This document shows, one piece after another, positions 34,493 through 43,860 of a stretch of DNA of 64,000 nt. The stretch spans positions 1,916,001-1,980,000 of the forward strand of contig NC_010530.1 in NCBI RefSeq assembly GCF_000069785.1. Direction: 5' to 3'. The position numbers and the translations under genes are program-made. How positions within the stretch are numbered: position 1 is the first letter of the stretch; the number at the start of each line of letters is the position of its first letter. Source of the stretch: Cupriavidus taiwanensis LMG 19424 (lineage in GTDB: Bacteria; Pseudomonadota; Gammaproteobacteria; Burkholderiales; Burkholderiaceae). The notes under the pieces were generated by a model. It did no database searches, was not told the DNA's origin, and was given only the letters and a program-made list of their open reading frames with translations.

Positions 34493-37072
34493 TCAGCGCG
34501 CCGCCGCCACGCACACCGCGTCGAGCACCGTCAACGCACTGGCCGGCTGCGACGCCTTGGGCGGCAGCGCATAGCGCAGCACGCACGAGGAATTGGCGTC
34601 GCTGCCCCATTTCACCAGCAGTTCGCCGCTGTCCTGCTTCAATCCGCGCACGATGATGCGCCCGCCCTGCCCCACGGTGCCGGCCGCCTGGCCCTGGGCA
34701 TCGGTGACTTCCGCCCCGAACGGCAGCGGCGCCCCATCCGGGCCCATGACCCGCAGGATCGCGGCACGCCCGGGGTTATCGGTCTCGAACTTCATCTTCA
34801 CGATGGCGCCCGCGGTGGGAGCCGTGTTCTGCTGCGTGGTCTTCAGCGCCACGCTGATCGGCAGCCCCTTGGGATCGATCTCGATCTGGTTGCTCGAGAA
34901 CGGCGTCAGGCTCGGCACGATGGCGTGGCCCCACGGATCCACGCGCAGGCCGCTGCCGTTGGCCAGGCGCGCGCCGGCCGCGTCCGCGGCCTCGACGATG
35001 GCCATGGTGTCGCCGGGCATCGGCGTGAACGCCACGCCGCCGGCATACGCAACGATGCCGCCGCTGATGCCGAAGCCGGTCTGCGAGTAGTTGCGGCCCT
35101 TGCTGGCGCTGGCGGTGACGGTCGCAAAGGGCGACACATAGCCGACATTGGCGCCGACGGTGGCGGTGTCGACATTGTTGCCCCCGCCGGTGTAGCCCGC
35201 ATTGACGCCGTAGGTGAACGCGTTGTCCTCGCCCAGCGTGCCGGTCACCGATTCCTGCAGCGAGGCGCCGCCAGTGGAGTCGTGGGACAAGCTGGTCATC
35301 GAGTGCGGCACATGCTGGCCGGTGCCGAGCGGGATGCCTACCGTGAGCATCACCCGGTTATCCCATTTGCCGGCGTTGACGTTGAACTGACGCGATGCCG
35401 ACACCCCGTAGTTGATGCGCTTGTAGCTGTTGTTGTAGCCCGCCTGGAACTGGGTGTCGCTGCCGTTGCGGTTCCAGTAGTTCTGCGTGGACCCGGTCAG
35501 GTAGAACGAGCCGTAGCCCTGAGGCAGCATCTGGTTGATGGTGACTTGCAGCCGGCCGCGCTGGATGCCGCCCATGAACATGCCGGCGGCCATGCCGCGC
35601 TGCTCCAGGTCGCGCAGCGCCATGGCATCGGCCATGCTGAGATAGCCGCTGCTGGAGTACCGGTACGCGGCCAGCGTCAGGTTGGTATTGGTCGGCGCCA
35701 CCAGCTTGCTGTATGACAGCCGCACGCTCTGGCCGTTGCGTTCGCCTGCGTCCTGCAAGGTGGTCCAGGCCTGCGTGATGTCGGCACCGAACGCACCCAG
35801 GTCCGTGTTCAACGCCCCGCCGCCCATCACGGCCGTGTAGTCCTGCGCCGCGATAAAGCCGCCATAGCCCGTCACCATATTGTTGATGCCGTGCTGGACC
35901 GTTGCCTGCATCATCATCGGCTGGCTGTGCAGCGAGACATTGCGATACTGCCCCACGGTAATGCTGTAGCGCGTGATGCCGGGGCGCAGCGCATTGACGG
36001 CCGCGGCATAGGGCAGGCGCGAGGTCCGCACGCTGCCGTCGGCTTCCGTGATCACCAGCTCCAGGTCGCCGCCGTATCCGGTCGGGTACAGGTCGGTGAT
36101 CTCGAACGCGCCGGGCGCGACCGTGGTTTCGTAGATGATGTTGCCGCCCTGGCGCACCTGCACGCGGGCATTGCTGTTGGCAATGCCGCGCACGACCGGT
36201 GCATAGCCGCGCTGCGACTCCGGATACATGCGGTCGTCGCTGGCGACCTGCACGCCGCGAAAGCCGAAGCTGTCGAACAGCGCCCCGTCCGTATAGGCCT
36301 CGCCGATGACGAGCTGGCTGCGGATCGGCGCCAGCGAGCGCTGCAGGCTGGTCTGCACGCTCTGGTAGCGGCTGCCCTCGACATCGCCATGCGTCAGGTT
36401 GCCCACATGACGGAAGCGCCAGCCGCCGACATTGAAGCCGGCGTTCAGGCCGACGTAGCTTTGCGTGCTCGACAGGCCGCTCGTATCGGAGTGGTAGACG
36501 TTGGCGTTGTACTGCAGCCGCGCCGCGGTGACGCCCTCGTCCCAGTATTTGGGATCGACATAGCCGCGCGCCGTGCGCGACATGGCAATCTGCGGCACCG
36601 ACACCTCCAGCCGCTGCTCGCCGTTGTCGAAGCTGGCGGTGGCATCGGGCACCAGCTCGGGCAGCGCCACGCAGCCCGCCACCAGTTTGGCCGAGGCCTC
36701 GGGCGACAGCTTCGACAGGTCTATGCCGATGCGCTCGACCGCGGCACGGTCAAAGCAGGGCTGCACGTTGCGGGTATCGGCGCCGACCTGGCGCAACGTC
36801 GCCTCGGCCCTGCCCAGCCAGAGGCCGTTCACATAGAGCTCCGCGCGATAGGTGCCCGGCAAGGCCACGTTGCCCTTGTTGAAGCGGCTCACATCGATGC
36901 GGACCCCGCCCGGCTGTTGCAGGAAGGTGTCGTTGAATTCCACTTCGGCGACCAGGGTCGAGCCGCCGGAATCGGGCGCCGCCCACGCGTGCACGCCGGC
37001 AAACAAGGACAACACCACCGCGCTGGCCGGACGCAGCCGCGACGGGAACGACGAGGTCTTCTGGGTTTTCAT
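34493..37072 (-). CDS. fimbrial outer-membrane usher
   Basis: An 859-residue chaperone-usher pathway usher that assembles and exports pilin subunits through its barrel. It has a signal peptide ending near AWAAP, N-terminal domain motifs (EVEFNDTFL, VDVSRFNKGNVALPG-type stretch), the barrel with QNYW..YN repeats, and two C-terminal Cys flanking ALPPK (SSCVLRYAL and DAVCVAAAR). It follows the chaperone gene. No adhesin or minor pilin gene follows before the kinase gene. Confidence 0.92.
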   Translation of the reverse strand: MKTQKTSSFPSRLRPASAVVLSLFAGVHAWAAPDSGGSTLVAEVEFNDTFLQQPGGVRIDVSRFNKGNVALPGTYRAELYVNGLWLGRAEATLRQVGADTRNVQPCFDRAAVERIGIDLSKLSPEASAKLVAGCVALPELVPDATASFDNGEQRLEVSVPQIAMSRTARGYVDPKYWDEGVTAARLQYNANVYHSDTSGLSSTQSYVGLNAGFNVGGWRFRHVGNLTHGDVEGSRYQSVQTSLQRSLAPIRSQLVIGEAYTDGALFDSFGFRGVQVASDDRMYPESQRGYAPVVRGIANSNARVQVRQGGNIIYETTVAPGAFEITDLYPTGYGGDLELVITEADGSVRTSRLPYAAAVNALRPGITRYSITVGQYRNVSLHSQPMMMQATVQHGINNMVTGYGGFIAAQDYTAVMGGGALNTDLGAFGADITQAWTTLQDAGERNGQSVRLSYSKLVAPTNTNLTLAAYRYSSSGYLSMADAMALRDLEQRGMAAGMFMGGIQRGRLQVTINQMLPQGYGSFYLTGSTQNYWNRNGSDTQFQAGYNNSYKRINYGVSASRQFNVNAGKWDNRVMLTVGIPLGTGQHVPHSMTSLSHDSTGGASLQESVTGTLGEDNAFTYGVNAGYTGGGNNVDTATVGANVGYVSPFATVTASASKGRNYSQTGFGISGGIVAYAGGVAFTPMPGDTMAIVEAADAAGARLANGSGLRVDPWGHAIVPSLTPFSSNQIEIDPKGLPISVALKTTQQNTAPTAGAIVKMKFETDNPGRAAILRVMGPDGAPLPFGAEVTDAQGQAAGTVGQGGRIIVRGLKQDSGELLVKWGSDANSSCVLRYALPPKASQPASALTVLDAVCVAAAR

Positions 37073-37205
37073 GGTCTATGCCGGATAACGGGCACTGCGC
37101 GGGCAAGACTTGCCCTTGCCGCCTGCGCGGCATCGTCAGTCGAAGGCTTGCAGCCTGGAAGATCGCCGGGCGCCGCCCGGCACAAGGTCAGCGCGGAGTT
37201 CAGCG

Positions 37206-37964
37206 CTAAAGGGCCTGGGCGCTGCCGCCGTCGAGCGCGGCTTCGCCGTGCGCGGAGCCGCCGTAATCATTGATGGTGTTGAAGCGCACCCTGGCGTCGG
37301 GGCCCTGCGCCACCTCGCCGGTCAGCGGGAAGCTCCTGGTTTCGCCCGGCCCGATCATGCCGCCGTCTTCATAGCGGGCGGTCCTGCCGCCAGCGGCCAG
37401 TTCGATCCTGGAGAATGAAACGTGATACGCGCTCGGGTTGCTGCCTTCCAGCGCAGGCTTGCCGCCCGACTGGACGATGCGCCAGCGAATCATGCCCGGG
37501 GCTTCGTCTGCCGTGCCCTTCAGGCCCGCAGGGCGGAAGAACAGCTTGATGCGGGAACGAAAGGCCAGCTGCAGCTTGTTGGCATCGGCCTGGTCCGGGC
37601 CTGGCTTGGGCGGGATCTCCAGCACGTTGAGCCAGAACACGGTTTCACGGTCCTGCGCCAGCGGCTCGCCGGTGTAAAGGATGCGCAGCGTCTGGCCCTT
37701 GCCGGGGTCGATGCGCGCCACCGGCGGCATGACGGTGAACGGCACCTCGATGGCTGCGGGCGCGGCCTTGGCATCGCCTTTGTCGATCCACACCTGCGTC
37801 AATGCGGGCGTCTTGCCTTCGTTGGTCAGCTTGATGGTGGTCTCGGTCTCCTGAGCGCGATAGATGACCCGCGTACCAGCGATGACCACAGAGGCCTGCG
37901 CGTACACTGCACTCAAGAGTCCCAGCGCAACAACGCCGGCGGAAATCAGGGACTTGATCTTCAT
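37206..37964 (-). CDS. periplasmic fimbrial chaperone (PapD-like)
   Basis: A 252-residue PapD-family chaperone with signal peptide (ending near AQASV) and two Ig-like domains. The conserved G1/F1 features are visible: TTIKLTNEG, the Pro-rich FTVMPPVARIDPGKGQTLRI, the LFFRPAGL strand, and ETVFWLNVLEIPPKP. It captures and folds pilin subunits and hands them to the usher. Second gene of the fimbrial operon; 137 bp separate it from the pilin gene. Confidence 0.93.
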   Translation of the reverse strand: MKIKSLISAGVVALGLLSAVYAQASVVIAGTRVIYRAQETETTIKLTNEGKTPALTQVWIDKGDAKAAPAAIEVPFTVMPPVARIDPGKGQTLRILYTGEPLAQDRETVFWLNVLEIPPKPGPDQADANKLQLAFRSRIKLFFRPAGLKGTADEAPGMIRWRIVQSGGKPALEGSNPSAYHVSFSRIELAAGGRTARYEDGGMIGPGETRSFPLTGEVAQGPDARVRFNTINDYGGSAHGEAALDGGSAQAL

Positions 37965-38101
37965 ATTCTTGATGGCAGCGGACGCCTGGTTCGGACGAAC
38001 CGGCAACGGGGAGGGCCGCCAGAGGGGTTTACCGGCGCGACATCGGGTGGTGCAAGGTGCGGAGCGCGCCGGTATCACGCTGCGCACCTGGGACGCAGGG
38101 C

Positions 38102-38650
38102 TTACTCGTAGGCGATGGAGTACATCACGCTGGAGTTGGCGGCACCGGCCGTTGCCTGGCCGGTGGCGTAGTACTGCGCGTAGTACCACAGCGTGGCCGC
38201 GCCGTTGGTAAGCGGAACCGAATTCGAGTTCTGCGCCGCATCGGTGAAGCCGGCCTTGATCGGCGTGTTGGCGGTGCCGCCGTTCAGCAGGCGGATCTGC
38301 ACGTTCTGGGCGCCGCCTGCGTCCAGGATCAGGTTGCCAGTGGCGGCGTCCGTGGTAGGGCCTGCCTCGAAGAACGTATGCACGTTGCCGGTGTTCGGCG
38401 TGCAGTTGGTCAGCGCAATATTGAACGGCGTTTGCCCCGCAACCTTGCCGATCCCGTTCAGGGTCGAGGCAGAAACCACCGGAAGTGTCACGGTGAAGTC
38501 ATGGCTGTTCGTGCCGTTGCCGTTGATGGTGCAAGTCTGGGCGGTGATGTTGCCATTGAAGGTGATGGTGCCATCGGCGGCATGGGCAAACTGCGCGCCC
38601 ATGGCGGTACCGGCGACGATCAGAGCGGCGAGAAGCTTGTGATGGGTCAT
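38102..38650 (-). CDS. major fimbrial subunit (type 1 pilin family)
   Basis: A 182-residue pilin. A signal peptide ends near AHAAD. The mature part has the donor-strand start GTITFNGNITAQTCTING, a second Cys in IALTNCTPN (one disulfide), and a C-terminal aromatic strand ending in MYSIAYE, as in FimA-type subunits. It is the only structural subunit visible in the operon and sits first, directly behind the palindrome-bearing promoter. Confidence 0.92.
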   Translation of the reverse strand: MTHHKLLAALIVAGTAMGAQFAHAADGTITFNGNITAQTCTINGNGTNSHDFTVTLPVVSASTLNGIGKVAGQTPFNIALTNCTPNTGNVHTFFEAGPTTDAATGNLILDAGGAQNVQIRLLNGGTANTPIKAGFTDAAQNSNSVPLTNGAATLWYYAQYYATGQATAGAANSSVMYSIAYE

Positions 38651-39027
38651 GATGGGTGATTCAGAGGTTGGTAGGTCAATGGCTTGCGGATCCGGGGGAT
38701 CCCGCCTTGCCCCGTGCTGCGTGCAACTGCCGATCAGGTTGTGCAGTTGCCGGCCGCCCCGGGGACAAGTGGAATATAGGGATGGCGCTTAATGCCACCA
38801 ATCAGGCAAGCCTTAGATCTCGTTCGGAATTTTCCCTTTGACAGGCGCAGATAACGCCATGATGCGTTGACGCCACCGGAGCCCGTCCGGATGCCCGATC
38901 GGGGCGAGGCTGGCTTCAGGAGATGCCCGCGGCTGCGAGAGAGAGATGGCGCCTGGGCTGGAGCGCGGCAGCCAGGCGCAGACGGCTCCTTACGGGCCGC
39001 GCGGCTGCGCGGGCGTTGCGGCGCGTG
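38651..39027 (-). promoter_or_regulatory. fimbrin promoter region with activator-like palindrome
   Basis: On the minus strand: TAAGGCTTGCCTGA (38802-38815), TTGGTG (-35, 38796-38801), 17 nt, TATATT (-10, 38773-38778). The palindrome abuts the -35 and shares TAAGG-N4-CCTnA with the site in front of the intact response regulator at the same 23-nt distance from the -10. The remainder of the 376-bp gap holds no supported gene. Confidence 0.55.
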
Positions 39028-40437
39028 TCAGGCCTGTCGCGGCAGACGCACCGAAACCGCCAGCCCGCGCGGCATCGCATTGCGGGCCCACACCGTGCCG
39101 CCATGCGAGGTGATGCCGGCGTGGGCAATGCTGAGCCCAAGCCCTGCGCCCGACGGATCGCCGGGGCCGCTGCGCACGCGATAGAACGGTTCGAACAGGC
39201 TGGCCAGCGCCTCGGCCGGCACGCCGGGTCCGCCGTCGACGATGTCAAGCCGGATCGCTTCCGCGTCGGCCTCCAGTGTCACACTCACCGGCACGGCCGG
39301 GTCGGTGTACCGGATGGCATTGCGCAGGATGTTCTCGATGGCGCTGCCCAGCGCCACGGCATCGGCGTCGAAGATCAGTTCGTCCGGCGCGGTCCAGTGG
39401 ATTGCCACGTCGCGCGCCGCGGCCTCGAAGCGCGCGTCGGCGACGATCACGCCGACCAGTTCGGCAAGGTCGATGGGGCTGCGCACCGGCGCCATGGCAT
39501 GCAGCCGCGCCAGCTGCAGCGTGCGCTCGACCAGCGCATCGAGCCGCCCGGTCTCGCGCTCGATGCGATCGAACTGCAGCGCGAGCGTGGCATCTCGCCG
39601 GCGCGCCAGCTCCAGCGACAGGCGCAGCCGCCCCAGCGGCGAGCGCAGCTCATGCGCAATATTGCGCAGCAGTTGCTCGCGCCAGTCCACCAGGCGCTGC
39701 AGCCGGTCCGCCATGGCGTCGAAATCGCGCGCGAGCTGCCCGAGTTCGTCGGCGCGGCGGGCCAGCACCGGCGGCGTGCGCGTGGCCAGGGCGCCATCGG
39801 CCAGCGCCTGCGTGGCTTCGCGCAAGCGCCGCACCGGGCCAGCCACGTGCCGCGTCAGGGCCCAGCACAGCGGCGCCGACACCGCCAGCGCGAACAGGCC
39901 GAGCGCCAGCGCCACCGGCGACAGGTGCAGCACCTCCCAGCGCGACGAATCGAAGGGCAGGAACAGCAGCAGCACCTCGCTGCCATCCGGCAGCGCGATC
40001 GGCTGCGGGTCCCACCATGACACGCGCGCGCCGGGCCGGGGGACATGCGCAACCGCATGGCCGATCATGCCCGCGCGCCACATCGGCACGATGCGGTCGG
40101 CGAGGTGGTTGCGCAGCCGTGTCGGCAGCTGCCGGCCCAGCATGTCCTGCAGCGCGTGGTCGACGATATAGACGTCCAGCGCCGAGTCATGCGAATCCAT
40201 CGCCCGCAGCCAGCGCCGCAGCCCGGGACGCCCCTGGGTCCGCGCGACCTCGACCGCGTCCTGCGTCAGCGCGGCGGGGCTCAGGCCGTCGAGCGCCTCG
40301 AAGCGGTACCAGGCCACCGCCGCAGTCAGCGCCATGCCGATGCCGACGATCGCGGCCATGCCGAGCCAGAAGGTGAGGAAGTTGCGCCAGAACAGCGGCA
40401 GCGGAAACAGCGCGCGCACGCGCCGCCAGCCGTTCAC
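39028..40437 (-). CDS. CpxA-like sensor histidine kinase
   Basis: A 469-residue orthodox sensor kinase: TM1 near residues 17-40, a periplasmic domain of about 130 residues, TM2, HAMP, HisKA with the box IAHELRSPLGRLRLSLELAR, then N-box NILRNAIRYTD, G1 DGGPGV and G2 GAGLGLS. The GTG start overlaps the response regulator stop (GTGA), a sure sign of coupling. It resembles CpxA/RstB in the H-box. It probably senses envelope stress or a ligand linked to the divergent TonB receptor. Confidence 0.93.
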   Translation of the reverse strand: MNGWRRVRALFPLPLFWRNFLTFWLGMAAIVGIGMALTAAVAWYRFEALDGLSPAALTQDAVEVARTQGRPGLRRWLRAMDSHDSALDVYIVDHALQDMLGRQLPTRLRNHLADRIVPMWRAGMIGHAVAHVPRPGARVSWWDPQPIALPDGSEVLLLFLPFDSSRWEVLHLSPVALALGLFALAVSAPLCWALTRHVAGPVRRLREATQALADGALATRTPPVLARRADELGQLARDFDAMADRLQRLVDWREQLLRNIAHELRSPLGRLRLSLELARRRDATLALQFDRIERETGRLDALVERTLQLARLHAMAPVRSPIDLAELVGVIVADARFEAAARDVAIHWTAPDELIFDADAVALGSAIENILRNAIRYTDPAVPVSVTLEADAEAIRLDIVDGGPGVPAEALASLFEPFYRVRSGPGDPSGAGLGLSIAHAGITSHGGTVWARNAMPRGLAVSVRLPRQA

Positions 40438-41153
40438 GGCGCCTGCACCAGCAGATAGCCCTGGCCGCGCAGGTTGCGGATGCGCAGCGGCGACGTGGTG
40501 CCGTCGAGCGACAGCTTGCGGCGCAGCGCGCTGACGTGTGTGTCGAGGCTTCTGTCGTAGCGCTCGGGCGCACGTCCCAGCGCGAAGCGGCCGATTTCTT
40601 CGCGCGCGACCACCCTGCCCGCCGAGCGCATCAGGATTTCCAGCACGCGCTGCTCGGCGCCGGTCAGCGTGGACCGCGCCGCGCCGTGGATGGCTTCGCC
40701 GGAGGCCAGGTTCAGGCGCAGCGCGCCGGCCTCCAGCCACGGACTGGCGCCGGCGGCCGGCATCGCGCACTGGAAGCGGCGCAGCACGGCGTGCATGCGC
40801 GCGCGCAGTTCGCGCGGGCTGAAGGGCTTGCTCAGGTAGTCGTCGGCGCCCAGTTCCAGTCCGAGCACGCGGTCGGCCTCGTCGCCATGCGCGGTGAACA
40901 TGATCACCGGCCGCTGCGAGCGCGCCCGGTGCAGCCGCAGCAGGTCCAGGCCATTGCCGTCGGGCAGCATCAGGTCCAGCAGCGCGACATCGTAGTCATT
41001 GCGGGCGAGCAGGGTCTCGCCCTGTTCGCGGGTGTGCGCCAGCGTGACGGTGCAGTGGTCGGGCTCCAGGTACTCGCGCAGCATCTGCGCCAGCTCAAGG
41101 TCATCGTCGATCAGCAGCACGCGCGCGGGCGGCGTGTGTGAGCACATCAGCAT
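40434..41153 (-). CDS. OmpR-family response regulator
   Basis: About 239 residues. The receiver has the acidic pair in VLLIDDDLE, phospho-acceptor Asp in VALLDLMLPDG, Thr in MFTAHG and Lys in YLSKPFSPREL. The C-terminal winged helix has LTGAEQRVLEILM and YDRSLDTHVSALRRKL. The start at the LMCS region is chosen because upstream codons are poor; the exact Met is uncertain by two codons. It is divergent from a TonB receptor gene across a region with a Fur-box-like sequence. Confidence 0.93.
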   Translation of the reverse strand: MLMCSHTPPARVLLIDDDLELAQMLREYLEPDHCTVTLAHTREQGETLLARNDYDVALLDLMLPDGNGLDLLRLHRARSQRPVIMFTAHGDEADRVLGLELGADDYLSKPFSPRELRARMHAVLRRFQCAMPAAGASPWLEAGALRLNLASGEAIHGAARSTLTGAEQRVLEILMRSAGRVVAREEIGRFALGRAPERYDRSLDTHVSALRRKLSLDGTTSPLRIRNLRGQGYLLVQAP

Positions 41154-41277
41154 CAGCTTGCCGGGAGCCTGGCAGGCAAGTCGGTGGCAGCCGGTCCCCG
41201 GTTCCGTCAAGAAACGTCAAGAAAACAAAAGCTTTCCAAAGTGACTGGTAAGCAATTTGCATACACAATTCTAATAT

Positions 41278-41296
41278 GAGAATGATTGTTATTTGC
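41278..41296. promoter_or_regulatory. Fur-box-like sequence
   Basis: GAGAATGATTGTTATTTGC matches the 19-bp Fur consensus at 13 positions. It sits 17 bp before the TonB receptor start in the shared intergenic region with the two-component genes, so iron could control the receptor and perhaps the regulator pair too. Confidence 0.6.
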
Positions 41297-41313
41297 ATGC
41301 AGTGGGGAAAATA

Positions 41314-43398
41314 ATGAGGGACAGGCAGGCGGCCGCAAGCGGTTCGGCATTGATGGCGGCAGCACGGGCAATGGTTGGGGCGGCATCATCGGGTGGCATG
41401 CCGCGGGGCATTCCGCGGGGCCAATGGATGAAGGGTCTGGCAGCGGTCTGCGCAGCCTCGGGCATGGCGGGCGCCTGGGCCCAGGCGCAGGAATCCAAGG
41501 CGGAAGCTACCCTTGCCACCGTGGTGGTGACCGCGTCGGGCAGCGCGCAGGACATCCGCGATGCGCCCGCGTCGATCAGCGTGGTAACGCGCTCGGACCT
41601 GGAAAACAAGGCTTACCGCGACATCAATGACGCGCTGGTGGACGTGCCGGGCGTGATCGTCAGCGGCGGCGGCGACCGCACCGACATCAGCCTGCGCGGC
41701 ATGGGCGCCAAGTACACACAGGTGCTGATCGACGGCAAGCGGCAGAGTTCGCGCGAGACCCGCACCAACTCCGATTCGTCCGGCGTCGAGAGCAGCTGGA
41801 CCCCGCCGCTGGCCGCGATCGAGCGCATCGAGGTGGTGCGTGGCCCGATGTCCTCGCTGTATGGCTCCGATGCCATGGGCGGCGTGGTCAACATCATTAC
41901 GCGCAAGGTGCCGAAGCAATGGACCGGCGAGCTGCGCGGCGATGCCACGCTGCAGCAGCACAGCGACTCGGGCAACCAGTACCAGGGCAACTTCTACCTG
42001 GCCGGACCGCTCAAGAGCGACCTGCTGGGGCTGCAGCTGTACGGCCAGAGCACGCACCGCATCGAGGACGACATCGATTACGGCTTCCGCGGCCGCCGCG
42101 CCGAGAGCCTGACCGCCAAGCTGGCGCTGACGCCCACGCGCCAGCACGACATCGTGTTCGAGGCCACCGGCATGCGCCAGCAGCGCAGCGAGACCGTGGG
42201 CAAGACCGTGCCGCCGCTGCCGCCCGGCACGCCGTGCCCGCGCACCGGCTGCCCAACCTCGTCCGAAACCGACTACCGCAGCGAAAAGTACGCGTTGTCG
42301 CATACCGGCCGCTGGGGCTTCGGCGTCTCCGACAGCTATATCCAGCAAGAGGAGTTCGACAACCGCAGCCGCCGGATGAAAATCAAGAACCTGAACGCGC
42401 GCACCAGCTGGGCCATGCCGCTGGGCAACCACATGCTGTCGGTCGGCGCCGAATACCTGAACCAGCGCCTGAACGACCAGACCGGCAATCAGATCGCGGG
42501 CGGCCCGAACCGGGTCGAGCGCTACCAGTGGGCCATGTTTGCCGAGGACGAATGGCGCCTGGCGCAGAGCTTTGCGCTGACCGGCGGCGTGCGCATGGAC
42601 CATGACCAGAACTTCGGCCAGCACTACAGCCCGCGCCTGTATGGCGTCTGGCACGCGGCCGAGCGCTGGACCGTCAAGGGCGGCGTGTCCACCGGCTTCC
42701 GCGCGCCGGACCTGCGCCAGACCGTGGCCGGCTGGGGCCAGACCAGCCGCGGCGGCAACATGTACGGCAATCCGGACCTGAAGCCCGAGACCATGGTGTC
42801 GCAGGAACTGGGCCTGCTCTACGACAAGGGCAACGGCCTGCAGGCCGGCGTGACGCTGTTCAACAATGACTTCAAGGACAAGATCACGCGCGTGGCCTGC
42901 CCGCTTATGCAATGCACCGACGGGCCCAACCAGTTCGGCGCGGCCCCGACCACGTACATGAACGTGGACCGCGCCTACTCGCGCGGCGTGGAAGCCAGCC
43001 TGCGCTGGCCCATCGCGCAGGCGTGGTCGCTGACCGGCAGCTATACCTACACCCGCTCGGAACAGAAGTCCGGCCAGTACCAGGGCCAGCCGCTGAACCA
43101 ACTGCCGATGCACCTGCTGGTGGCCACGCTGAACTGGAGCCCGTCGGAAAAGCTCAACGCCTGGGCGCGCGTCAACTACCGCGGCAAGGAAAGCCAGCCG
43201 ATCACCGGACCGTCGTCCAGCACCGTGGTTGCGCCGTCATACACCTTTGTCGACCTGGGTGCGACCTATGCACTGACCAAGAACGTTTCGGTGTTCGCCG
43301 GCATCTACAACCTGTTCGACAAGCAGGTGAACTACACCGACTACGGCTATGTCGAGGACGGCCGACGCTACTGGATGAGTGTGGCGGTCAAGTTTTGA
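41314..43398 (+). CDS. TonB-dependent receptor, CirA/FepA-like (probable siderophore receptor)
   Basis: About 694 residues. A signal region runs to AWAQAQE, the TonB box region is ATVVVTASG, and the plug domain contains ALVDVPGVIVSGGGDRTDIS and IERIEVVRGPMSSLYGSDAM then GGVVNIITRK. A C-terminal barrel ends in the aromatic signature SVAVKF. The plug resembles catecholate-siderophore receptors (CirA/FepA). The ATG is supported by GGGGAAAA upstream. A Fur-box-like sequence and the adjacent two-component pair suggest regulated iron uptake. Confidence 0.9.
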   Translation: MRDRQAAASGSALMAAARAMVGAASSGGMPRGIPRGQWMKGLAAVCAASGMAGAWAQAQESKAEATLATVVVTASGSAQDIRDAPASISVVTRSDLENKAYRDINDALVDVPGVIVSGGGDRTDISLRGMGAKYTQVLIDGKRQSSRETRTNSDSSGVESSWTPPLAAIERIEVVRGPMSSLYGSDAMGGVVNIITRKVPKQWTGELRGDATLQQHSDSGNQYQGNFYLAGPLKSDLLGLQLYGQSTHRIEDDIDYGFRGRRAESLTAKLALTPTRQHDIVFEATGMRQQRSETVGKTVPPLPPGTPCPRTGCPTSSETDYRSEKYALSHTGRWGFGVSDSYIQQEEFDNRSRRMKIKNLNARTSWAMPLGNHMLSVGAEYLNQRLNDQTGNQIAGGPNRVERYQWAMFAEDEWRLAQSFALTGGVRMDHDQNFGQHYSPRLYGVWHAAERWTVKGGVSTGFRAPDLRQTVAGWGQTSRGGNMYGNPDLKPETMVSQELGLLYDKGNGLQAGVTLFNNDFKDKITRVACPLMQCTDGPNQFGAAPTTYMNVDRAYSRGVEASLRWPIAQAWSLTGSYTYTRSEQKSGQYQGQPLNQLPMHLLVATLNWSPSEKLNAWARVNYRGKESQPITGPSSSTVVAPSYTFVDLGATYALTKNVSVFAGIYNLFDKQVNYTDYGYVEDGRRYWMSVAVKF

Positions 43399-43515
43399 AG
43401 GATGGGTTTTGGGGTTGTGGCACGGAACGCGTCGCCGCTCGCTTGGCGCTGACAGGTCTCGGCCTCCGAGGCTGTTGAAGGCTCGACTTCGTTGAGGCTC
43501 CCGCCCTCTCCCCCG

Positions 43516-43541
43516 CCCCTCTCCCGCAAGCGGGAGAGGGG
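43516..43541. repeat. REP-like palindrome downstream of TonB receptor
   Basis: A perfect 12-bp stem (CCCCTCTCCCGC with GCGGGAGAGGGG, 2-nt loop) of the kind repeated in many proteobacterial genomes. It may serve as a transcription end or mRNA stabiliser for the receptor gene; no T-tract follows. The surrounding stretch from 43399 to 43860 has no supported gene. Confidence 0.55.
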
Positions 43542-43860
43542 AGAAAACAAGCGGGAAGCGAAAATCCCTTGCGCTCGCCTGCGACAACGCGTGCGAGCGC
43601 AGCGACGCACTCCGTGCCAGAGCAATAGACCTGAGATAGGGCGCGCGCGCAGCGCAGCCGAAGGCGTCCCACCAATAACGCCGTTAGTAGGCTGCCACCG
43701 ACCTAAAGTCGGGTTCGTCCATCCGACCTTGGACGCCAGGCACCTCCCGGTAGCGTCAGGAGGGTCGAACCACCACCAGCACGACCGCAAGTCACAACCG
43801 CCAGAACCACCAACGCCGCCTTAGCCAGCCGCTTAGGCGACGCGCTTTTTGGTTACTTAT

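Noticed and set aside
41386..43113. Minus-strand open frame opposite the TonB receptor
   Set aside because: The receptor has clear plug and barrel motifs; the antisense frame is low-complexity.
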